64,000 nt of DNA, taken from the NCBI GenBank assembly GCA_025618425.1, contig CM046848.1, forward strand, positions 30,793,584 through 30,857,583, read 5' to 3'. The notes below the pieces were generated by a model, which did not search any database, was not told the origin of the DNA, and was given only the letters and a program-made list of their open reading frames with translations. Position numbers and translations under genes: made by a program. Each line of letters begins with the position of its first letter. Position 1 is the stretch's first letter. Shown here one piece after another: positions 1-12,714 of the stretch. This DNA is from Heliocidaris tuberculata (lineage: Eukaryota > Echinodermata > Echinoidea > Camarodonta > Echinometridae).

Positions 1-368
1 ATATCGGTTAAGTACGCTTGATTTCAATGAGTTCAGCAGTCTTCCCATGATTGATCTCAGGTGGCCAATTAACGGATCATCACCGATTACCAGTGATATT
101 TTATGACGCACAACTGACATCTCAACATTGTAATGACTTCACACCAGACGCGATGCTATTTGTTAACACAAGAAGATTGCCTTGTACCTCCTTGGTTAAC
201 TTGAATGGTCAGGTTGGACTTGAATCTTGAAAGAGAACAGCCATTGGCTGAAGAAAGTGTTTCTGTATTGAAAATTAAAAATGTAAATGAGGATTGTGAT
301 AATTATAGGAGAGAGCGATAGAGACAGACAGAGACAGCAGAGACAGAGCTCAGAGGAAGCTGAGAAGG

Positions 369-411
<43 letters not shown>

Positions 412-1227
412 CAGAGACAGACACAGAGACAGAGACAGAGAGACAGAGAGACAGAGACAGAGACAGAGACAGACAGACAGACAGACAGAGACAGAGACAG
501 ACAGACAGAGACAAAGAGGGGGTAGATGGGGATAGAGATTTTATTAATATGGTTGCTGTTTCTTTTCCCTGGCATGCTTAGAAATAGCTATCATAGTACC
601 ATTGTCCCAAATAAATTGATATTTCGGCCTCTCTCTGACAATGCTGGATCTGCCTTTGCCACCCTCCCCACTTACCAAGCAAAATCTCACGCACATGATA
701 AGAGAAAAACTCTTTGTAGATTCTTTTTTTTTTAGGAAAGCAAACGTTTTCTTCTGTCTTCTCCGTTCTTCTGAACTATGTTGCTGTCTACTCATGTTAT
801 CGGCATATGATATTCCGATACTAACAGCTCGGAATAGTTATCATGCCTTGCATGTATCGTCGTCGCTTGAAAATCCGTTTTCATCAATGCCTCCTATAAT
901 AAATACGCAATGTGATGTACATCGATTTCTTCAGCTGAATGTGTTTCACATTAACCATGGCGCTAGTTTGTTGGCGCAAACGCTTGTCAGTCTGTCATGA
1001 TGCAAAACACATGGGGATACAATTCAATCCACGGTAAAATGAATTCTTGAAATATGATTTTCATTAAAAGCATTGGGTAGTTTGACATATTAAAAACAAG
1101 GGGCCATGTTTAATGGAATTATTGTTCAAATCTTGGGATTTCCCTAAGACTTTACGTCTTTAGAGATGGTAATTACTAATTTGTCCTTGGATCACTTTCA
1201 TTGTCGAGCCATTGGCCCTTCCACAAT
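1..1227. other. Gene-free stretch with microsatellite
   Basis: No supportable exon is seen. The short open frames over 287-580 on both strands are translations of the GA/ACAG microsatellite and have low-complexity R/E/D or S/L composition. The rest is AT-rich unique-looking sequence. Confidence 0.6.
371..514. repeat. (GA)n / (ACAGAG)n microsatellite
   Basis: A pure GA tract is followed by interspersed ACAGAG and ACAG units over about 145 bp. The mixture of two related motifs suggests slippage with interruption. Confidence 0.95.
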
Positions 1228-1411
1228 CAGTGGCATAGCGTGGTCCAGCCATGGAGGTGGCACTTGTGTCAGGGCGGGGGCGAATGCATTGCGAGAGAAC
1301 AAGGCGATCGAGTAGGAGATGGTATGGGAGGATTCATTCATCTTTGTTTGGTTCCCTCTCTCCCTTTCTTTAACTCTATTTTTTTGTTTGGCCTTTGAAG
1401 CTATGCCACTG
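1228..1411. mobile_element. MITE-like element, cagtggcatagc family, copy 1
   Basis: The left end cagtggcatagc is matched by the inverted right end gctatgccactg, giving about 12-bp terminal inverted repeats around a ~185-bp body with no coding capacity. A second element with the same ends and similar internal order lies at about 44261-44453, so this is a dispersed family. The superfamily is not determined. Confidence 0.6.
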
Positions 1412-2050
1412 ACGACTATTATTTTAAAGTAGGTTATAATAGGTTTGACTCCATGAAACGTGTTAATATGATATTAGAGTCCGTATTTGTAGACTAGAAA
1501 TGCAGTCTAATTGTGAGGCATAATATTTGCCTCTTCCATCCGACCAATTCAAAACGCTTTGGGAATATAGCTTTCCTCATCACGTTTGAAATGGTAGAAC
1601 CTCCTTGCTAGACATGATGAAAGATAGAAAGGGCGAGGAATGGCTGCTATGTTATCTATTTGATACTTCAAGTTCTTTTTAATCTTTACCACAATTATAA
1701 AATGTATTTATCAATGTTGAATAAGGTGAAGAGATTTCTATCTTTAGAGAGAGAGATGATGAGGAAGAGAGAGAGGGAGAGATAATGAGATAATGAGTGA
1801 GAGAGAGGTATCAGGAAATGGTGTAAAAAGAGATGCGATTTGAGACGTAAGACTCCAGCAATATCTGCACACCATTCCATCGATCGTATTCAATTAATAA
1901 ATAAACCGTGATGAAATTTAACCCCTCCCATTTTGACCATCTCTTCGATATAAAAAAGTTGAGGAGATTGGGATGTTTGTAAATAATAATTATTGACATC
2001 GTTTAATTGGTGTAATTATAATCGTCGTCATCATCAGTATTAGCAGCAGG

Positions 2051-2086
<36 letters not shown>

Positions 2087-2092
2087 TTTATC

Positions 2093-2129
<37 letters not shown>

Positions 2130-2906
2130 GGATTATGCCTATATAGAAAGTTTATCCGCCAACGAGCAGGGACATGTGGATTCTAGGACATTTTGAATTT
2201 CAATAAATATCCTATTTATGAACTATATATCGGAAGATGTCTACTTGTCTTCCTCCACTGCATTTTGTGATCTTAAAGGTCACCTTGTCATCATCAGTAA
2301 GCATCAGAAACAAATCAAACCTGACAAAGGAACAAAAACTGTATTGAAAATTTTGAATAAGAACTTAGATCTAAATTATAGTTTGGTAGCTCTGGCTTGT
2401 AAGTTAGATGAAACTATGAAATATTTATGTTCATATAATCTATAGAGTTACATGTACATTATATCAGCGCTTTTTAAATTCCCCAAATAAGGAAATAGGC
2501 TATGGGGACATGAATGGTGATCTATCTGCATGGCAATGTCGTTTGTAACGATGGCAACAGCATTCAGTGAACTATTCTGCATGGTATTTAGCTTACATAG
2601 CTACAGCGTCGGGATATACATTTAGAAAGGCGATTCACTCATCGAGAAGGAGAAGGAGGAGGAGGGAGGGTCCATTGCGTGTCAAGCCAGATTGCATTTA
2701 ACCATAGAGATGAAAGTTCCACCTCATTGAAATAACTAATTTAACTTTCATCCATATGCACATGCAACATAATGCATAATTTCAATATGCAGCTGGGGAT
2801 GACGTGATTTTATATAATACACCTTCTACGTTGATGGAATTCACAGCAGTCATTGCATAGACCTACTAATAATGTACGATCCTTTCCGCCACCATGAGTA
2901 AATCGC
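1412..2906. other. Gene-free stretch
   Basis: AT-rich sequence with a short GA-rich patch (about 1747-1806) and the CAT microsatellite listed separately. The 2218-2445 open frame (75 codons) has a plausible composition but no recognisable domain or splice context and is not called as a gene. Confidence 0.5.
2026..2130. repeat. (CAT)n trinucleotide microsatellite
   Basis: About 100 bp of tandem cat/atc triplets, interrupted once by a tctttatcttc segment. Confidence 0.95.
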
Positions 2907-3719
2907 ATAGGCGTAGCCAGGGGGCCCAGGGGGCCATGGCCCCCCTATTCAGCCCCTTAAAAAAAAAAAAAAAAAAAAGCGAGAGCGAAAAAGCGGGGGA
3001 AGTGAGAGAAAAAAGCATAAAAACAAGCCGTTTTCTCTCAGAATTTGCTAAAACGTCCAAGTTTTCGCGCTTCGCGCGGGAAGGGGGGGGGGGGAAACTG
3101 CAACCCCCTCCCTGCACATATAGTGCAGTATTGCGTCCAAATAACTGAAAAGCAGCGCGTCAAACTAACTTTCCGCCTAAAAAAAGGTGCTAGGAGCCGT
3201 TTCTCTCAAATTTGCTATAAAACGTAAGAGCTTTCGCGCTTAGAGCGGGAAGGGGGAAACTCCCCCTCGTTGTATTAGGTGCAGTATTGCGTCCAAATAA
3301 TTGAAAAGCATTCAGGTCGTCGAACTAAAACTTTCCGCCTAAAAAATTTGTTTGCTACGAGCCGTCATCATTCTCTCAAATTTGCTAAAATGTCAGAGCT
3401 TTCGCGCTTCGCGCGGGAAGGGGGAAACTCCCCCCTCCCTGCATCCACCCCTGTTACATACAGTGCAGTTTTGCGTCCAAATAATTGAAAAGCAGTCAGG
3501 TCGTCGAACTAAAACTTTCCGCCTAAAAAAATTGTGTGCTCCCTGCACCCACCCCCTGGGGAACACAACACGCTTCGCATGCTCATCACCAATTTCGCAC
3601 GCTTCGCGTGCTCACAACCGCCACCCCTATGAAATCCTGGCTACGTATACGCGGTTGGATCCTTCACGTCTGGCCCCCTCCCCCCCCCCCCCCATTGAAA
3701 AATCCTGGCTACGCCTGTG
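2907..3719. mobile_element. TIR element with GC-rich tandem subunits
   Basis: The left end taggcgtagccagg is mirrored by the right end cctggctacgcctgt. The interior contains three to four diverged tandem units of roughly 170-190 bp. Each unit has a palindromic ttcgcgcttcgcgcggga core, a run of g/c and the string gcgtccaaataa. Open frames across it are chance translations of the repeat. It looks like a non-autonomous DNA transposon or a composite of tandem copies. Confidence 0.65.
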
Positions 3720-6176
3720 GTGAATCGTTTTTGAATATTGTAGGGTGAGGTCACAAGAATGGTTTTTATCACGAGATTTTAGAGATCAAAATATGTGAAG
3801 TGATTTTGAGACTATCGAATTATCATTAGTCTAATCGAGAAACCAAGAATTTTTAAATCAGTCTTGTGCTGAGGCTGATCTAGAGGTTGATTTAGAGACT
3901 TGCAAAAATAGTCAGTTTTGACTAATTGCCATATGAAAACAAATAACAACAACAACAACCCTCAATTTTGGGCAGCTCTCATAATCTTGCTGTACAGGTC
4001 TTGAACATGTCTCTCAAATTTGGCCAACATCCGTTTTGCCGGCACCCCTCTGTGATATAATACTAGTATCTTGGATCTGCAATGGTTGTGTGTATTTCAA
4101 GCTCCTTGATCAAATGAAAATGTCTATCGTAAATCTACCTTCTCGTCTTTTTGTTTTTTTGAGGGACACTTCCCCCGTCCCATCCACGGATAAGTCATTA
4201 TTTACTTCGACTTCCCACCCACAGTGACTGGCTGAATATGTCACTAATGAGCAATTACTCCGGTAAGCGGATAGATTTGTTTATACCCACTGGGGTTCCG
4301 CATTTCTCTTTGCACATTGTTAATTACATGTCTACCGAATGTCCTCCGTTTACTCTCTGAACAAGTGTGCTCTACAATGTGACTCATATAGCAAAAGCAG
4401 AACAAGAAATAAATATTTGTTCGGGATTAATAACAAACGAAATCATACGAAATTTAAGGAGAAATATACAGGGGTCATTATTTATATCTTTGCCTCACCA
4501 TTAAGACAAATGAAGAAGATTCTAGAGCTCAAAAAGGAAGAAATATTTGGTCTGGATGAAGAAACATGAATCAATTAATTTAGTTTTTTAAGAAAATTTA
4601 AGAAGAAAATATGCGTGGATCAATATTCTTTACAACCCTACACTTCCATGTGCCTTTATTTTTTTTTTCATGATGATCTCATAATTCATTGTCCGAAATC
4701 GTCAACTTTCTTTACCCTATTGAATTCCGGTAGGATAGTTCACTGTTTTTTATAAAACCTTGAACTTAAGATCACGTGACCTGATATGACCTAGATATGT
4801 CGGGCAGGACTGGAGAGTTTGATTGATCACTGCATCTTTGCGTCGAATGGAGCCAGGGATATAAGCCAGCTGAAATAGAGGAGGGATAACGGAAAACTGG
4901 AATGGCTTTGTAGTTAATCATAGTTATGGTTAACTCACTATCATCCAAACGGACTACTAATGAACAAGTCCGGTCACATAACGATGAAAAGGTGTTATGT
5001 AAATAATATTATTGACAAGCATTATTATGTTAAATATATATTCCAAAAAGTAAAAGCTAAAATTACCCATATCAGTATAGTTCAATAAGAGATAAGATTT
5101 TTCATCCTGTTTTCTAACCTTCCCATCGCCGTCCTTACTACCTTGAAATGCTAACACCTTTTACCTGTGCTCACCGTGAACTATGTCTTCTGCTAGTCTC
5201 TTCTTCATCGTTGTTGCCATGACAACGTTCAGCATCGAATTTCTAGAGAAAACCGAAGACATTTTCTGCATCTCAATGGAAAGTCTGAATGACATTCCGT
5301 GTTTGTGAACTGCCTATTGCCTATTTACATAATGTTCATCGGAATCTTGTGTCATGTTGAACGTCATCTATGAGGTAGCTTGCCCGAAAACTGTTGGAAA
5401 TTGACATGAATTTATCATCTTCTGCAAGTATGTCATTATGTAAAAGTAAGGCATATTGTGGCGTGGTTTTCTTTCTTTTTTTTTTTTTTTTTTTTTTTTT
5501 GTGTCCGTTTGACTAACATGCCTATGCACCGATTGTCAAAGCGCATTTTTCTGATGTCTTCAGTGACGTCACAAGTATAGGCAAACTTGTGGAAATTATG
5601 AAAAATCCAACTTTTCATCCTTTCCCACATCTCAACATTGTTAATATAATGGTCTATGATCATGATGATACATATCGATATGGTTGCAGTCCTTTGCAGT
5701 CCTTTCCATCTGTGCCTCTTCCCAATTGTGCTTGAGGTGGAATTTTCCATCATCGATCGTAAAGAAAACTTGATGACCATTAACTGATTTTTGTCAGTCG
5801 TAAAAAGACGTACCAGCTTCGTAGAGTGTACACAGCATTCTGATGTTTATAAACATGTCAATTCTTCCACTAGCAATGGCCAAATATGTGTTGACAGTAG
5901 GAGGCCTATGTTTCTATTCAGCCAAGGAGTTCCTGGATACTGCTAACACAGTGACCTCCTTGATTTGACAAGCAAGACTTGAATTAAAAGCGATTGTTTC
6001 TTATTTTAACCAGGGTTTATGATGTGACTTTTCCTTTCATTTTAGATCGAAAATACCATTTATAATTTGCAATTCTAATCTGACTTCAACTAAAGGTTGA
6101 AATAAACACTTGAAATGTCTATTATTTCTTCCAAGTGATTTCAGTCAGTTAGATTTACATTTCTTTGAAGGATCTG
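3720..6176. other. Gene-free stretch
   Basis: AT-rich sequence with homopolymer T (about 5469-5500). The largest open frame, 5436-5780 on the minus strand, is partly poly-Lys from that homopolymer and has no recognisable domain. No gene is called. Confidence 0.5.
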
Positions 6177-6330
6177 GGCCCTCTTGCATAAAAAGTTGCG
6201 ATTAAACGCAACTCAAAAAATTAAACGCAACTTGATTTTCAACCAATCAGGATCGCGTATTTTGGGACTTGCGTTTAATTTTTTGAGTTGCGTTTAATCG
6301 CAACTTTTTATGCAAGCTGTAAGAGGGACC
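6177..6330. mobile_element. Short foldback (MITE-like) element
   Basis: The arm containing ttgcataaaaagttgcgatt is repeated in inverted orientation near 6260-6313, with about 30 bp of unique spacer that includes aaccaatcagg. Arms are about 50 bp and look nearly perfect, so the whole unit can form a hairpin. Confidence 0.75.
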
Positions 6331-6930
6331 TTTGTTGATTAAGCGAAAAAAAATGTCAAGTCGACATCTTGGACAAATAATCTCAATCTTGTCGATGCGT
6401 GTTTTGCCTGTGAGAGGGGGCGACAAGAAGTGAAATCGTAAAAACCCATCTCTTAAAAGTTTTTATCTCCTTTGTTTAAGTCACCTCATATGAAAGTTCA
6501 TCCCTTTTTAATAATTTTTATGTTTTTCACAATTTTGTAACATATCGTCTGACAGCGAGCCAAAGGTCAGATGGAAAGAAACAGATTTCTTGTCACCATG
6601 AGCAAGACCTCTCTCCATCACCCTGTCATTGTAGCTATCTTATCTCGTTTGTTGCATTTTACCAAAACACTCTTCGAATATTTCCCCGAAGTGTTTTTAT
6701 TATACTGTATGAGGCATAAGCGCTAGCAGTTCACTCTGATGGGGGAATTAGAGGGGGGGGGGGGGGGGGGGGGGTGCATGGACACACCCCTATATTCAAA
6801 CTGTCAAATCAATTGGCATGCTCTTGGAAGGTTGATTTCTGATTTGTTCCCCGTCATTTAGAAATCCTGGTTCAGCCATGCATTATCCAAAATAACCCAT
6901 GTTACGTTGTCTGCACCCTTACAGTTTAGA
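6331..6930. other. Gene-free stretch with poly-G
   Basis: No gene is seen. A run of 20 or more G interrupted by one A lies at about 6750-6774. Confidence 0.6.
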
Positions 6931-8367
6931 GGAGAATGAAACCCTGGTGAAAAATCATTAAAGGAGAACTATCCCCAGAAAATATATGTACTTATGTTCA
7001 AAGGTGTATATATTCTTAATCATTGGCCTGTATCACTTTAGAAATAAAATATCAGAAAAGGGTTTAAATCAAGACATTCTAGCACACGGTATCATCTGCT
7101 AACACTTTACATGGGGGATGCCATTTTCTTGCTGGTATGGAGTTGTACATGAACCACTGGAAACCGTTCCAGTCAGGAAGATATTTTTAATCCTAGAGCT
7201 AAATTGCTTCTCTTCATTAAAAAAAATCCCCATATGATGGAAAATATATAACAGGTATATACATATATATTCTAAAATTTGAAATGTATAGATTTCTATT
7301 TAACTTCTCTGGTTTGCTAAATAGAAATCGATTTCTTGGGCTTGCCTGGCAGAGCAGAACATAATTTATACAACGCGCATTCTCACTATTGAAGTCCATT
7401 ATCTCAAAGCAGGTGAGTGCATAGTCTGTCACTATTGACGCTCGGGAAAGTTATCATCCATAAATTTGAATTAATTTACTCCGTCGCGTACGTCATAGTA
7501 TCAAGAAAATAGACTTCTGTTTAGTAAAAAAGTAATTTTCAAAGAAATTTAAAACATATTTTCGTTTTTAGAATGCATGTATATATCTGTTAAATATCTT
7601 AAATCTCAAATGGGATTTTGTATTAGGAAGAAAGACAATTTTGCATTCGGATTAAAAATATCTTTATGTACATATCAAGAAAATGGCAGCCCCCAGGTAT
7701 CGCTAGCAGACGATAAATTTTGCTGAGAAAATCCTGATTTATACCCATCTCGTATATTTTAATGCAAAACTACGTAGGACAACAAGAAGGAATAGATTAC
7801 ATCTTTGAATATAAGTGCATGAAAAGAGAGGATAGAGAGAAGCAATTTACAAAAAAAAGTCCGTCAAAATCGGTTACGAAATGAGAAAGTTATGAAAGTT
7901 TGAAAAGTCTCAATTTACTTTCTATGGCGATCCTCAAATTGGCAATGTTGCTTCAAAGTGACAGGTTTAGTAGTACAACTCTCAATATGTTTTGTACATA
8001 AAATTTCATATTTTCCCCATTATCTCTCAAGGTGCAGCTTGTCTCCTTCTTAGCTCAAGATATATCATGGGGAAATGTATTTGACACAATATATGTTGAG
8101 CTCACAAAAAGACAAGCAGCATCTTTAGAGATAATGGAGAAAATATTGAATTTTGTGTACAAAAAATATTGAGAGTTGTACTACTACACCTGCCAATTTG
8201 AAGCAACATTGCCAATTTGAAGATCACCATAGAAAGTAAATTTAGACTTTTCAAACTTTCATAACTTTTTCATTTCGTAACCGATTTTGATGGAACTTTT
8301 TTTAAATGGTTTCTCTCTATCCTCTCTTTTCATTAAAATGAATATTTCTCCAGGGTTTCATTCTCCT
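6931..8367. mobile_element. Nested foldback element, gagaatgaaaccctgg family, copy 1
   Basis: The outer ends ggagaatgaaaccctgg (6931) and its inverse (ending 8367) enclose two inverted structures. An inner pair at about 7817-8000 versus 8150-8335 has long arms related to the element at 28157-28735. The left part (about 6955-7815) carries weaker inverted matches, for example gggggatgccattttcttg near 7110 against its inverse near 7675. It looks like one foldback inserted into another. No transposase is present. Confidence 0.65.
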
Positions 8368-8845
8368 TTAACGTATCCACAAGAGGGAGGGGGTTGCTCC
8401 CCTATGTTCCAAGCAGTTTGAATTTAGAAGGGCAAAGTCTGATCTGACAAAAAATCCATGCTTGGTTGCCTGTCAGCACGCAAACGGTCGAATGTACATT
8501 CCAATCATGCCAATCTCAATATTTTCTTTGCCCATGAGCATGTGTTTGTTTTTCTAATGAATTAATGACATAAAACTACCCGGAGACGATGATTTCGTAA
8601 AGTCGACAAAGCGGTTACTTTATTAGACGAACTCGAATCATCGATGTTTTAGCTCCAGGCCACCCTCCCTCTGTCTTTATTAAAAATCGATGCCAAAGCA
8701 GCAAGGATGCCCAATCCTCTGGGTAAATTTACGTCCTTACAGTGCTGTCTCGCTTTTGCACTCTCATACTAGGGTTTTAAAGGTTAAATTCAGGTCTTGG
8801 GAGGGTTTTTCAATTCCTCTGGATATTCATGCTTCCTCAATGATT

Positions 8846-9197
8846 CTAGGACAACTACCCCCTGGAAAACTATCCCCGGACAACTACCCCCTGGATAACT
8901 ACCCCCTAGGATAATTAACCCCAGGACAACTACCCCCAGGACAATTACCTCCCGGACAATTACCCCCAGGAAAAATTACGCCCATAAAATGAAGATTAAC
9001 CCGATATCCCCCCCGGAACAAAATGTTAACCCCACCCGGACAACCCCCTGGACAAATTGCACCCCCCAGACAACTACCCCAGAATCCGGGGGTAGTTGTT
9101 CTGGGGGTAGTTGTCTTGGGGGTAATTGACCTGGGGGTAATTGTCCTAGAGGGTAGTTGTCCGGGGATAATTGTCAGGGGGGTTGTTGTCCGGATAC
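8846..9197. repeat. Inverted minisatellite, ggacaactaccccc units
   Basis: The left half is tandem 14-18 bp units of the type ggacaactaccccct. From about 9085 the same unit runs in reverse-complement orientation (gggggtagttgtc). Together they form an imperfect inverted repeat of about 350 bp with a C-rich strand switch in the middle. Confidence 0.8.
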
Positions 9198-9202
9198 GTC
9201 CT

Positions 9203-9325
9203 TAATATCCCAGTCACACCAACGAGACTGACACGAGACCGACAATAGACCGAACAAAAAACTATATTACCCCAAATGGCCAATTGTCGGTTATCGGTTT
9301 GGAGTCGGTCTTGGGGTGATAAATT
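9203..9325. repeat. Dispersed repeat, cagtcacac / ggtcggt family, copy 1
   Basis: Contains atcccagtcacac, gagaccgac and ccaaatggccaa motifs shared with 15838-15952 and, more diverged and partly inverted, with 25925-26062. It is non-coding and probably a short non-autonomous element. Confidence 0.6.
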
Positions 9326-9762
9326 GTATTGTGCTGAGAAACCATATCTATTTGTTTGAATCCATCATAAATGATAAATCAAATAAATTTTTGGGACTGG
9401 TAGATTTAAGGAACGTACCACCTATTTTACCAAGTCATTTACATAGTTTAAAAAAATATACATAGATGAAAGGAGAAAGGCGGGAGGTGTAGATAGGGAA
9501 GTGAGAGACTATATGGGATGGGGGAGGGGGGGGGGGGGGGGGAGAGACATACTCGGTATTTGAAAGCAGAGTGTAATAGAGTTGACGTTCTTCTACGCCA
9601 TGGAATGAATTACTGCAATGACTCCATCATGCCGCAATATCGGTTAAGCTTATGATCCTCAATATTAGGACATTTCTTTGTTTGCTTTTTTGTGATAGCT
9701 CAAATATGTTATCGCAGACACGCGAAGCAGAAGCGAAAGTAAACCTCTCTGCAAAGGAAGGT

Positions 9763-9765
<3 letters not shown>

Positions 9766-9804
<39 letters not shown>

Positions 9805-9820
9805 AGAGAGAGAGAGACGG
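9766..9820. repeat. (GA)n microsatellite
   Basis: A GA tract of about 50 bp with one tga interruption. Open frames over it are translations of the tract. Confidence 0.95.
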
Positions 9821-11088
9821 GTGGTTGGCTCGCGAGTTGATGGAGACATGGGATAGAAAAATGGGCAGACATAATAGAGATAAAAATGCAGGAAGGGAAA
9901 GACGGAAATAATGGGAGAGTAAGAGAGAGAAAAAGAAGTAGATTAAAGTAATGTAATGATGGTCCTAAATGGTGAGTCACTACACCGTCTACGCATTAAG
10001 CATGATAAGATGGTTGTCTTTAGCTTGGGAATCATATCGATTTATGAGGGTGCAGGAAGACATAATTGCCTATTCAGTCTTTTCGTCTTAACATAGAAAT
10101 GAAAATCTGTCTGGGTCTGTATTGAGCTGCGAGTGGAATACGATTGCTCAAATATCCGAGCTTCCAAGCGAAATTAGACCAAATGAAATTAATTCTAAGT
10201 TTCTCTTCCCCTCCTTCCTTTTTTTCGGGCCGCCTCATTTGTTTTTATTTATTCAATATTTTTTTTCTGAAATGAAATAAATAAGAATATGATAACATCT
10301 AGACAGTGGGGTAATAAAAGTCATTAATATAATGTAATTTCCCCTTATGTGCAATTCTTATGAAAATGTTGAAATTGACCCAATAGCATTTTCATGTATG
10401 GGAAAAATATCAAATATTAAATAACATGGAACATGAAAAATCTGGACGAGAAACTATGAATCAATTTTACTTCACTTTATCCCTTCTCAGCTTCATCAAT
10501 GTTTCTCTTTTATTTTATTTCTCAATATCTATCCGAATCCTTTATCTTTCCTTCAAAGTTTGATCTTGTTCGACTTTTGAAATGTAGAAAAAAGAGGAGA
10601 TCATTGATATGTAAGATTCGAATTCATCATCATCTCCTTATTATCTTGGATAGCATCTCACTTCTGAAGATGATGAACAGTTGCGTATCGTGCCGCGTTT
10701 TATTGCGAAGGAGGTCCTAGCAACGGAATTTAGCATGACTACATCTCTGTGGTCTTGAAGAAACGGAAGACCTAGCTGAGGGACAGAATGACGCCGTGAA
10801 GATGTTTGCTAAGGGTTGAAATTTCGCTGAAATTGGCAGAGCATGCATGTGGCGTGCATAATATGTTAAATCAACAGGGTGTAATTAAGGCCACGAACTA
10901 CAAACCCGAGCTAAGAAGTAGCAGTCATGTACGTTCTGCTACAAGTACTTCGTGAAATTGATTGTGTGCGCGTTTCGCGAGCAAGCATACTCTAAGTATA
11001 TTTATTCACAAAGAATCGAAAGCGCCATAGCATTCGGAAGGCGACTATCTCATGCGGCGAGAGCACTTTTTATCATCTTCTTTCCAGG

Positions 11089-11169
11089 GATCATTGCATT
11101 TACCATTGAGTGTGACCATTTTCAGAAGCAAAACTATAGAGACCAGAGGAAATCCAATTCTTTTGAAGG
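11089..11169 (+). other. Candidate orphan exon
   Basis: A pyrimidine-rich acceptor (atcatcttctttccag) is followed by 81 bases open in one frame and then a good donor (gaag|gtaggt). No partner exons were found and no protein family is recognised, so this may be chance or a 5'UTR exon. Confidence 0.2.
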
Positions 11170-12673
11170 TAGGTTTTTGATAGAAATTGTATTTTAAAAC
11201 ACGGTTTGTGCTCCGATGTTAAGAAGTATGTATAATTATTACTTTTACAATTATGAATTACTTTTTACAAGATCACTGCCGCTATAAAACGAAAAAATGT
11301 AACTGAGATAGGACTGGCACGTTCTAACCCAATTCTAACCAAATTGTAACCAAAGTGGTTTGTGTAAACTTTGTAAACCTTTGCGTTCGAGATCATAACC
11401 TTGTTTGACTTCAACAATTTTCCTCCAAACTACTTGTGAATGATTAACAAAATCCTTGACCATCACTCAGTAATTATTGAACTGGCTAATATTGGAAATG
11501 GCAAATGTAATTCCTGGTCTTGAATTTCCATTTTCATAGAGTTTCATGGCAGCCCCTATGCTCATGTGCTAGAAGTAAACCGCAACAGATGTCTTATTTA
11601 TTTGAAATTGCATATACAGGATAAATATCGTATGAGAGTATCCCGTGGTTTGATCTAGTTTTATTCCTTTGGAAGTCATATAAGATATCCAAGTTCTCCG
11701 TCTTACTATAAGGGCGACTTTTTTTTTTTTTATAAACGGCAGTACGTCTCATTAGGTATTCAGTCATTATAGTATGTAAAGAAGCCTTATTAGGGAATTT
11801 AGCCTATGCTAGAGAAATCTACATCAGTGGTGTTGTCAGAGAAACAGTTTGTCATAAATAATTAAGGGTTTATTAGTAAGTCACAAACCAATAATATGGA
11901 CTTAATTGTTCACATTTTCTCTATAAACCAAGTTATCACCTCAAGTTGTAGAGCATCTTATCGTCATCATGGTACTTTAAAATTTAACACAACCACTACC
12001 ACCCTCACCATGATTATGTAGAATCATCATCATGCTCGCCATCATCATCATCATCATCATCACCATCACCATCGACATCGTCATCACTATTCACCATTGT
12101 GTCATCTTCATGTTACCCCTGCGTCATCACCACTGTGAATATCATTATCCGTAACTCGATCTATCAATAAATATGTCTGCTTTTCTTCATACAAAGTGAC
12201 GTATTCATTTATTTATTACAACCATGTAAGCTGGATTTCATTACACTTCATAAGTATAAAAATTCATAAAATGGTATACAATAATGACAAAGTTGTACTA
12301 AAAATAGCTATATAATAAATAAAAAACTGTACAATTGATACATAAAGAGGTTATCACAACATTCTGATGGCAAATTTTGTTATCATAAATAGAGATATTG
12401 TTTGCAGAGACAAGAAAGTATGTGAATTTTTAAGTGCAAGAGACATACACCTCAACCTATTCATCAGAACAACATTGTATAATATCTCATAAGTCGAGCT
12501 CATGCTCATAGCGCCATTTATTTTCTGGAGAACACAAGTTCTAGACAGAAAACATTATTGGCATTCCATGACAAATTTATCAGGAAATTGTAATTGAATT
12601 TTAATGGAAACTGTAATAAGTAATTACAAAATTCTTTTCACCAAAGCTTTAGACACACAATCATATGCCTTGC

Positions 12674-12714
12674 TATCATCAAGGAGTTATTATCGTAGAG
12701 TAACTCCTTGATAT
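12674..12714. repeat. Short perfect hairpin
   Basis: tatcatcaaggagtta is followed after about 10 bp by taactccttgata, a stem of about 13 bp. It is isolated, with no gene context, and its function is unknown. Confidence 0.6.
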
